In this document: positions 58,208 to 64,000 of the stretch, piece after piece | How positions within the stretch are numbered: the first letter of the stretch is position 1 | Layout: every line of letters starts with the position of its first letter | Assembly: GCA_024397995.1 (NCBI GenBank) | Contig: CP073746.1 | Coordinates: forward strand, 2,787,501-2,851,500 | Direction: 5' to 3' | DNA from: a bacterium SCSIO 12827 | Lineage (GTDB): Bacteria; Pseudomonadota; Alphaproteobacteria; Rhodospirillales; Casp-alpha2 | Length of the DNA stretch: 64,000 bases | Position numbers and translations under genes: made by a program | Notes under the pieces: generated by a model | The model's input: the letters and a program-made list of their open reading frames with translations, nothing else | Database searches by the model: none | Told to the model about the DNA's origin: nothing

Positions 58208-59667
58208 CATGCGCTGACCTCCCCGCCTTTACCGTTGCCGCCGGGAATTTCACGCAGCCCGCCGCCCAGTTCCTGCAACTGTTCCGGCAGGGCGTTGGCC
58301 CATTGGGTAATCGTGCCCGCGCCCAGGCAAACGACGAAGTCGCCGCTTTTGGCGAGGTCGAGCGTGATACGGGCCAGATCCTCGGGGGCCTCCAGGGCGA
58401 CCACCTTGCGGTGACCATGGACCTTCAACCCCTCGATCAGAGAGTCCCGGTCGATGCCATCGATCGGTGTTTCGCCCGCTGCATAAACGGGGGCGACCAC
58501 CACGGCGTCGGCGTCGTTGAAGCAGGTGCAGAAATCCTCGAACAAATCGCGCAGGCGGGTGTAGCGATGCGGCTGCACCACGGCGATGACCTGGCCGTTG
58601 GTGGCGTCGCGGGCCGCGGCCAGGACGGCGGAAATCTCCACCGGATGGTGGCCGTAATCGTCGATCACGGTGATCCCGCCGACGGTGCCCGTGCGGGTGA
58701 ACCGCCGCTTGACCCCGCCGAACTTGGCCAATGCCCGCGCCACGTCGGCGTCGGACAGCATCATTTCATTGGCGATGGCGATGGCCGCCAGGGCGTTCTG
58801 CACGTTGTGCTGACCGTACATGGGCAGGTGCAGGTCCGCGATCTCGCGGGTCTCACCGGTCTTGCGGTCCCGGATCACGGCGTCGAAGGCGATGCCGTCC
58901 AAGCCCGGCGTCATATTGACGGCGCGCACGTCGGCCTGGGGGCTGAAACCATAGGTCACGACACGGCGGTCGGACACCCGGGGAATCAGATTCTGGACTT
59001 CGGCATGGTCGATGCACAGGACCGCGAAACCGTAGAAGGGAATGTTCTCGACGAACTGCACGAAGGCGCGCTTCAAGGTGTCGAAGTCGCCGTAATGCTC
59101 CATATGTTCCGGATCGATGTTGGTGACCACGGCGATGGTCGACGGCAGCTTCAGGAAGGTACCGTCGCTTTCATCGGCTTCGGCCACCAGCCAGTCGCCG
59201 GTGCCCAGGCGCGCGTTGGTGCCGTAGGCATTGATAATGCCGCCGTTGATGACCGTGGGGTCGAGCCCGGCACCATCCAGCACGGCGGACACCAGGGAAG
59301 TCGTTGTGGTCTTGCCATGGGTGCCGCCCACCGCAATCGACCATTTCAGGCGCATCAACTCACCCAGCATTTCGGCCCGGCGAACGACCGGGATCAGGTT
59401 CTGGCGCGCAGCCACGACCTCCGGATTGTCGGGCTTCACGGCCGAGGACACGACGACGACCTGGGCCGATCCCAAGTTGGCGGCGTCATGGCCGACACGG
59501 ACGTCGATGCCCATATCGCGCAGGCGCTTCACATTGGCGCTGTCGACGATGTCCGATCCCTGGACCGAATACCCCAGCGAATGCAGCACCTCCGCGATGC
59601 CGCTCATGCCGATGCCGCCGATACCGACGAAGTGCAGCAGACCGATGTCGAGGGGAAGCGCTCTCAT
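58207..59667 (-). CDS. murC: UDP-N-acetylmuramate--L-alanine ligase
   Basis: A 486-residue Mur ligase: [23 protein letters not shown] (UDP-binding), the ATP loop [13 protein letters not shown], and [13 protein letters not shown] in the C-terminal domain. It adds L-Ala to UDP-MurNAc. ATG 59667 is the family start; it overlaps the murG stop by four bases. Confidence 0.96.
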   Translation of the reverse strand: MRALPLDIGLLHFVGIGGIGMSGIAEVLHSLGYSVQGSDIVDSANVKRLRDMGIDVRVGHDAANLGSAQVVVVSSAVKPDNPEVVAARQNLIPVVRRAEMLGELMRLKWSIAVGGTHGKTTTTSLVSAVLDGAGLDPTVINGGIINAYGTNARLGTGDWLVAEADESDGTFLKLPSTIAVVTNIDPEHMEHYGDFDTLKRAFVQFVENIPFYGFAVLCIDHAEVQNLIPRVSDRRVVTYGFSPQADVRAVNMTPGLDGIAFDAVIRDRKTGETREIADLHLPMYGQHNVQNALAAIAIANEMMLSDADVARALAKFGGVKRRFTRTGTVGGITVIDDYGHHPVEISAVLAAARDATNGQVIAVVQPHRYTRLRDLFEDFCTCFNDADAVVVAPVYAAGETPIDGIDRDSLIEGLKVHGHRKVVALEAPEDLARITLDLAKSGDFVVCLGAGTITQWANALPEQLQELGGGLREIPGGNGKGGEVSA

Positions 59668-60803
59668 GCTGCCCGCCTCCCTTCGCCGGAATGTCCGTTG
59701 GGCATCATGTCCGTCACCATGTCGGCCAGGGCATGGGCCGCATCGGGCCGCCCGATACGCCGCGACGCGCGGGCTGCATGGACCAGATGGCGCGGGCTTT
59801 CGAACAGACTGGTCAGCCGACCGGCCAGACGTTCGGCGGTGAACACATCCTCGGCCATCAGCCAGCCGGCCCCGGCCTCGTCCACGGCCTGGGCATTGGC
59901 GAACTGGTGGTTGTCGATGGCATGGGGATAGGGCACCAGGATCGCCGGGCGGCCGATGGCCGTCATCTCGGCGACGGTGGAGGCCCCGGCCCGCGCGATC
60001 AGCAAATGCGCCGCCGCAAGGCGACGGGGAACATCGTCGAAGAAGCTGTTCAAGTCGGCTTTGATCCCGGCCTGGGCATAGACGGCGCCGACACGTTCCA
60101 GATCCTCGGCCCGGCATTGCTGAGTTACGTTCAAGCGTTTCTTCAGGGCATCAGGCAACGACGCCAGCGCCGCCGGCACCACGTCGGACAGCACCCGCGC
60201 CCCTTGCGAGCCGCCGGTGACCAGCAGGTTGAGCGGCCCGCGATCGGTGATCTCGTCATAGGCCGTATCCCGCGCCGCCAGCACGGTGGGGCGCACGGGC
60301 ATGCCGGTCAGGTGGATCTTCGATTTGGCCGCCTCCGGCACCATCTGCGTGCCGTCGATGGAGGTTGCGATGCGCCGGACCCGCGTCGCCAGCAGGCGGT
60401 TGGCGCGGCCCAGCACCGCGTTCTGTTCGTGGATCGCCGTGGCCAGCCCGGCCCAAGTCGCCGCCATCATGGTCGGCACCGAGGCATAGCCACCAAAGCC
60501 GATGACCGCATCGGGCTTCAGTTTCGCCAGAAGCTTGCGGGCCTGCAGCATCCCGAGCCCCAGTTCAAACACGCTTTCCAACCGCGCCGTGAAGCGCTTG
60601 CCGGCGATGCCGCCGGCGCGAATGTGATGGGTTTCCAGGTCGGCCAGGGCGCCGCCGAAACCACCGCCCCGGCGGTCGGTGATCAGCGCCAGGCGGTAGC
60701 CCCGCGCGTTCAGTTCAGCCGCCAGGGCTTCCGCCGGGAACACATGCCCGCCGGTGCCGCCGGCGGCGAGAACGGCCAAATGTCCGGTCATTTTATCCGT
60801 CAT
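59664..60803 (-). CDS. murG: UDP-GlcNAc transferase MurG (lipid II synthase)
   Basis: A 379-residue GT28 enzyme: [19 protein letters not shown] at the N-terminus, [16 protein letters not shown] and the donor-binding [30 protein letters not shown]. It converts lipid I to lipid II at the inner membrane. ATG 60803 has a G-rich ribosome site and overlaps the ftsW stop (ATGA); ATG 60791 is an alternative. Confidence 0.96.
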   Translation of the reverse strand: MTDKMTGHLAVLAAGGTGGHVFPAEALAAELNARGYRLALITDRRGGGFGGALADLETHHIRAGGIAGKRFTARLESVFELGLGMLQARKLLAKLKPDAVIGFGGYASVPTMMAATWAGLATAIHEQNAVLGRANRLLATRVRRIATSIDGTQMVPEAAKSKIHLTGMPVRPTVLAARDTAYDEITDRGPLNLLVTGGSQGARVLSDVVPAALASLPDALKKRLNVTQQCRAEDLERVGAVYAQAGIKADLNSFFDDVPRRLAAAHLLIARAGASTVAEMTAIGRPAILVPYPHAIDNHQFANAQAVDEAGAGWLMAEDVFTAERLAGRLTSLFESPRHLVHAARASRRIGRPDAAHALADMVTDMMPNGHSGEGRRAA

Positions 60804-61924
60804 CGCGCCCCCCCTTCACCCGGGCGCAGGCGGGTCAGCGCCAGCATCATGCCGAAGCCCAGCGCGATAGCCACTGTGGAAGACCCCCCGTAGGACACGA
60901 ACGGCAGGGTCATGCCCTTGGGCGGGATCAAATGCAGGGTCGACGCCAGATTGATCATGGCCTGGACCGCGAACTGGACCAGCAGACCGGCCGAGGCCAG
61001 CAGCACGAACAGGTTGTCGTCCTTGTAGGCACGCGACAAACCACGGATCACCACGAAGGCGAACAGGCCGACGATGGCGACACAGACCAGCATGCCGAAT
61101 TCCTCGCCGGCGACGGCGAAGATGAAATCCGTATGGGCGTCGGGCAGCACTTCCTTGACCCGGCCTTCGCCCGGGCCGCGCCCGGTCAGGCCGCCGTTGT
61201 GGAAAGCGTCGAGCGAACGCATGACCTGATAGCCTTCGCCCGCCGAGGGATCGAAGAAACGATCGACCCGCGCGCGCACGTGGCCAAAGGTGAAGTAGGC
61301 GCCGACGCTGGCCATCAGGAAGGCCAGACCGATGCCCATGACCATGACGATGGGCAGTCCCGCCAGGAAGAACTGCACGGCCCAGACGGCGGCGACCACC
61401 ATGGTCATGCCCACGTCCGGTTGCATCAACAATAAGGCCGCGACCATCAGGAACAGGCCCGTGGCAACCAGATTTCCGGGGTATCCTTCCTGCAGCCGGG
61501 CCTGGGCGAAGAACCAAGCCGCAGTCACGGCAAGGGCCGGCTTGACGAATTCCGACGGTTGCAAGGACATCGCGCCGAAGCTGAGCCAGCGCGTCGCCCC
61601 CTTGATTTCCGGCCCCACGGCCAGCACCGCCACCATCAGCATCATGGACCCGGCCAGCACGGCCATGGCAAGACGCCGCACGCCCTTGGGCGACAGCAGC
61701 GACGTGCAAACAACGACGAACAGGCCGATCCCCAGGTACAGCACCTGACGGCTTGCGAAATAGTAGGTATCGAGCCCCAGGCGCAATGCCACCGGCGGTG
61801 AAGCCGCGAGGGCCAGCACCGCGCCGGTCATGGCCAGCACAGCGACGGCGGCAAGGTTCCAACGGTCGACCGTCCACCACCAGCGGGCCAGGATCGAATT
61901 GTCGGTGCGGGCAAGGGTGCTCAT
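60800..61924 (-). CDS. ftsW: SEDS peptidoglycan polymerase FtsW
   Basis: A 374-residue polytopic membrane protein. About ten helices; SEDS motifs LQPSEFVKPALAV and GRGPGEGRVKEVLPDAHTDFIFAVAGEE, and PFVSYGGSSTVA near the C-terminus. It polymerises septal glycan with FtsI. It starts directly after the murD stop. Confidence 0.95.
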   Translation of the reverse strand: MSTLARTDNSILARWWWTVDRWNLAAVAVLAMTGAVLALAASPPVALRLGLDTYYFASRQVLYLGIGLFVVVCTSLLSPKGVRRLAMAVLAGSMMLMVAVLAVGPEIKGATRWLSFGAMSLQPSEFVKPALAVTAAWFFAQARLQEGYPGNLVATGLFLMVAALLLMQPDVGMTMVVAAVWAVQFFLAGLPIVMVMGIGLAFLMASVGAYFTFGHVRARVDRFFDPSAGEGYQVMRSLDAFHNGGLTGRGPGEGRVKEVLPDAHTDFIFAVAGEEFGMLVCVAIVGLFAFVVIRGLSRAYKDDNLFVLLASAGLLVQFAVQAMINLASTLHLIPPKGMTLPFVSYGGSSTVAIALGFGMMLALTRLRPGEGGAR

Positions 61925-63364
61925 CTAGACAGCCTCCCCCGCGATGTCGGCCCTGAATGCATCGGGCGCTTCGGTCGGGTCAAGATGCTTGCCGGGCAAC
62001 GCCTCGACCGCATCCTTGAAGGCATCGCCCCGGTCCTCGAAGCTGGCGAACTGGTCGAACGACGCGCAAGCCGGCGACAGCAGGACCACGGGTTTCTCCG
62101 CCTTGTCTTTTTTGGCCTGGGCAAAAGCCTGATCGACCGCCTTTTTGACCTCGCCGGAAATGGTGAAGGGCACCTTACCGTCCAGCGTCTGACCGAAGCC
62201 CAGCGCCGCCTCGCCGACCAGATAGGCGTGTTTGAGGCGCGGGAAATACTCGGCAAGCCCCGTGATGCCGCCTTCCTTGGGGCGGCCGCCGGCGATCCAA
62301 TAGATCGTGTCGTAGCAGACCAGCGCCTTGGCGGCGGCGGCGGCATTGGTCGCCTTGGAATCGTTGATGAAAGCAACGCCGTCAACGACCTCGACCGGTT
62401 CCTGGCGGTGGACCAGACCGGGGAAGCTTTGCAGGCAGGCCATGATGACCCGGCCTTCGACCCCGGCACGCCGGCAGGCGGCATAGGCCGCCGCCGCGTT
62501 CTGCCAATTGTGCGGCCCCTGCAGGGCGGGAATGTCCTTGAGGTCCGTGACCGGCACTTCCTGGCCGTCCATGTCGTCGACCAGAATGCCGTTGACCACG
62601 TAGACGCCGCCATGGATCCGCCGTTCGCCCGAGATCGGCACCACGACCTGCTCGCCCGCGTCGGCCAGGTCTTCGTAGATCGCTTCGCAGTATTTATCGT
62701 CGACGCCGATGATCGCCGACTTGGGTTCGGTCTGGCGGTGGAATATCTGGCGCTTGGCCGCGACGTAGCCGTCCATGTCGCCGTGCCGGTCCAGATGGTC
62801 GGGGCTGATGTTCAGCAGCACCGCGATGTCCCAGGTGATGGAGACCGTCAAGTCGAGCTGATAGGACGACATCTCGAGAATGTAGGTGTCTCCCTCGCCC
62901 AGCGACTCAAGCGACAGGGCGGGCGGGCCGAGATTGCCACCGATGTCCGCTTCGCGCCCGGACAATTGCATGATGTGGCCGACCAGCGACGTGGTGGTCG
63001 ATTTGCCGTTGGTCCCGGTGATGCCGATGTAAGCCGCGTCGCGCTGAGCGCGGGCCAGAAGTTCGATATCGCTGACGACCTCGCAACCGGCGGCCTTGGC
63101 CAAATTCACCACCGGATGCGGTTCGGGATAGTGGAACGGAATGCCGGGGCTGAGCACCAGGGTCGTCACCTCCTGCCAGTTGCAGGTGTAGAGATCGACC
63201 AGGGGGATATCCATCTCGCGGGCGCGTTGGCGGCTGTCTTCGTTGTCGTCCCAGGCCCAAACCTCGGCATCACTGTCGATCAGCGCTTTGCAGGTCGCCA
63301 GACCCGAACGGCCGAGGCCGAGGACCGCGACCGGCATTTTGTAGAAATAGAAGACGTCGATCAT
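61925..63364 (-). CDS. murD: UDP-N-acetylmuramoyl-L-alanine--D-glutamate ligase
   Basis: A 479-residue Mur ligase: VLGLGRSGLATCKALI, the ATP loop ITGTNGKSTTTSLVGHIM and HRQEPVEVVDGVAFINDSKATNAAAA. It adds D-Glu to UDP-MurNAc-L-Ala. Somewhat longer than E. coli MurD (438 residues), as in other alphaproteobacteria. It lies seven bases after mraY. Confidence 0.95.
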   Translation of the reverse strand: MIDVFYFYKMPVAVLGLGRSGLATCKALIDSDAEVWAWDDNEDSRQRAREMDIPLVDLYTCNWQEVTTLVLSPGIPFHYPEPHPVVNLAKAAGCEVVSDIELLARAQRDAAYIGITGTNGKSTTTSLVGHIMQLSGREADIGGNLGPPALSLESLGEGDTYILEMSSYQLDLTVSITWDIAVLLNISPDHLDRHGDMDGYVAAKRQIFHRQTEPKSAIIGVDDKYCEAIYEDLADAGEQVVVPISGERRIHGGVYVVNGILVDDMDGQEVPVTDLKDIPALQGPHNWQNAAAAYAACRRAGVEGRVIMACLQSFPGLVHRQEPVEVVDGVAFINDSKATNAAAAAKALVCYDTIYWIAGGRPKEGGITGLAEYFPRLKHAYLVGEAALGFGQTLDGKVPFTISGEVKKAVDQAFAQAKKDKAEKPVVLLSPACASFDQFASFEDRGDAFKDAVEALPGKHLDPTEAPDAFRADIAGEAV

Positions 63365-63371
63365 CGCCCCC

Positions 63372-64000
63372 TCACCGCAGCTTCAGAGTGGCGAGGCCCG
63401 CGAGGGCCAGGATGGTCGCGATAATCCAGAAGCGGATGACGATGGTGGCCTCGGCCCATCCCTTCTGTTCGAAATGATGGTGCAGGGGCGCCATGCGGAA
63501 CACACGGCGGCCGGTCAGCTTGAACGAAATCACCTGCACGATGACGGACACGGTCTCCAGCACGAACAGGCCGCCGACGATGGCCAGCACCAGTTCGTGT
63601 TTGGTGATGACGGCGACGGCGCCGAGGGCCCCCCCCAACGCCAAGGATCCCGTATCGCCCATGAAGACCTTGGCCGGCGGCGCGTTGTACCAAAGGAAGC
63701 CAAGCGCCGCCCCCACCAGCGAGCCCATGAACACGGCCAGTTCGCCGGACCCGGGTACATAGTGGAGTTGCAGATAGTTGGCGAACACGGTGTTGCCGAC
63801 CAGATAGGCGATCAGCGCGAACACCCCGGCGGCGATCATCACCGGCACGATGGCAAGCCCGTCCAAGCCGTCGGTCAGGTTCACGGAATTGCTGGAGCCG
63901 ACCATGACGAAACAAGCGAACACGATGAACATCCAGCCCAGATCGACCAACACGTTCTTGAAGAACGGCAGGGCCAGGGTGGTCGCCAGGGGATCCGGCA
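63372..64000 (-). CDS. mraY: phospho-N-acetylmuramoyl-pentapeptide transferase (5' end outside window)
   Basis: About 209 C-terminal residues are visible; the gene runs off the right edge. The family block [15 protein letters not shown], the [14 protein letters not shown] magnesium site and the H-rich loop [15 protein letters not shown] are present, separated by transmembrane helices. It makes lipid I on undecaprenyl phosphate. Confidence 0.95.
   Translation of the reverse strand, partial: PDPLATTLALPFFKNVLVDLGWMFIVFACFVMVGSSNSVNLTDGLDGLAIVPVMIAAGVFALIAYLVGNTVFANYLQLHYVPGSGELAVFMGSLVGAALGFLWYNAPPAKVFMGDTGSLALGGALGAVAVITKHELVLAIVGGLFVLETVSVIVQVISFKLTGRRVFRMAPLHHHFEQKGWAEATIVIRFWIIATILALAGLATLKLR

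Noticed and set aside
61985-63424. 479-residue plus-strand frame opposite murD
   Set aside because: Antisense shadow of murD; no recognisable domain.

Overview
This 64 kb window is a GC-rich piece of alphaproteobacterial chromosome. The best guess is the order Rhodospirillales. The evidence is gene content and order: the glyQ-glyS-ppdK run, the mutY / DUF721 (DciA-like) / dsbA / smc block, a stand-alone F0 ATP synthase operon with both b' and b subunits (atpI-B-E-F'-F), a DUF2336 protein, TRAP-TAXI transporters, and a full dcw cell-wall/division cluster. No phage, insertion sequence, CRISPR array or rRNA operon was seen. The genome cannot be named more precisely from sequence reading alone.

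Layout. 1-6.3 kb: a surface-glycan island with two SAM methyltransferases, a family 10 (fucosyl)glycosyltransferase, and gmd-fcl-manC, which together make GDP-L-fucose. 6.4-12 kb: ppdK, glyS and glyQ. 12-16 kb: a zinc-ribbon-like membrane protein, an S49 peptidase coupled to a membrane coiled-coil protein, a TrmN6-type methyltransferase, a DUF2007 protein and a polyprenyl diphosphate synthase. 16-18.7 kb: a CYTH-CHAD protein, an orphan ParA-type ATPase and a small XRE-type HTH protein in one probable operon. 18.9-24.2 kb: tRNA-Pro(CGG) with a clear promoter and terminator, small exported proteins, a 34-aa membrane protein behind a textbook FNR box, an orphan membrane-anchored DctP-like protein, a DUF2336 protein and a cytochrome c. 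24.2-32.3 kb: a TRAP-TAXI locus with three TAXI binding proteins, one fused permease, a UspA protein and a class III aminotransferase. 32.4-35.2 kb: apt (apparent frameshift), a GNAT acetyltransferase, mutY and a DUF721 gene. 35.2-42.1 kb: dsbA, smc and the F0 operon. 42.1-45.3 kb: a polyamine operon (ornithine decarboxylase, deoxyhypusine-synthase-like protein, agmatinase-like protein). 45.7-64 kb: a GNAT gene, then ligA, recN, bamD, lpxC, ftsZ, ftsA, ftsQ, ddl, murB, murC, murG, ftsW, murD and the end of mraY, all on the minus strand.

Most of the window is conserved housekeeping. The parts most worth a second look are: (i) the CYTH-CHAD / ParA / XRE operon, which could be a granule- or cargo-positioning system; (ii) the FNR-box promoter driving an unannotated-size membrane microprotein; (iii) the three-receptor TRAP-TAXI locus with a GntR-like operator and an intergenic hairpin; (iv) the polyamine operon with a bacterial deoxyhypusine synthase homologue that keeps its catalytic lysine; and (v) the +1 frameshift in apt.

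Starts were chosen from Shine-Dalgarno spacing and family length. Where the choice is uncertain, the entry says so. All functional calls come from motif and sequence recognition without database searches.
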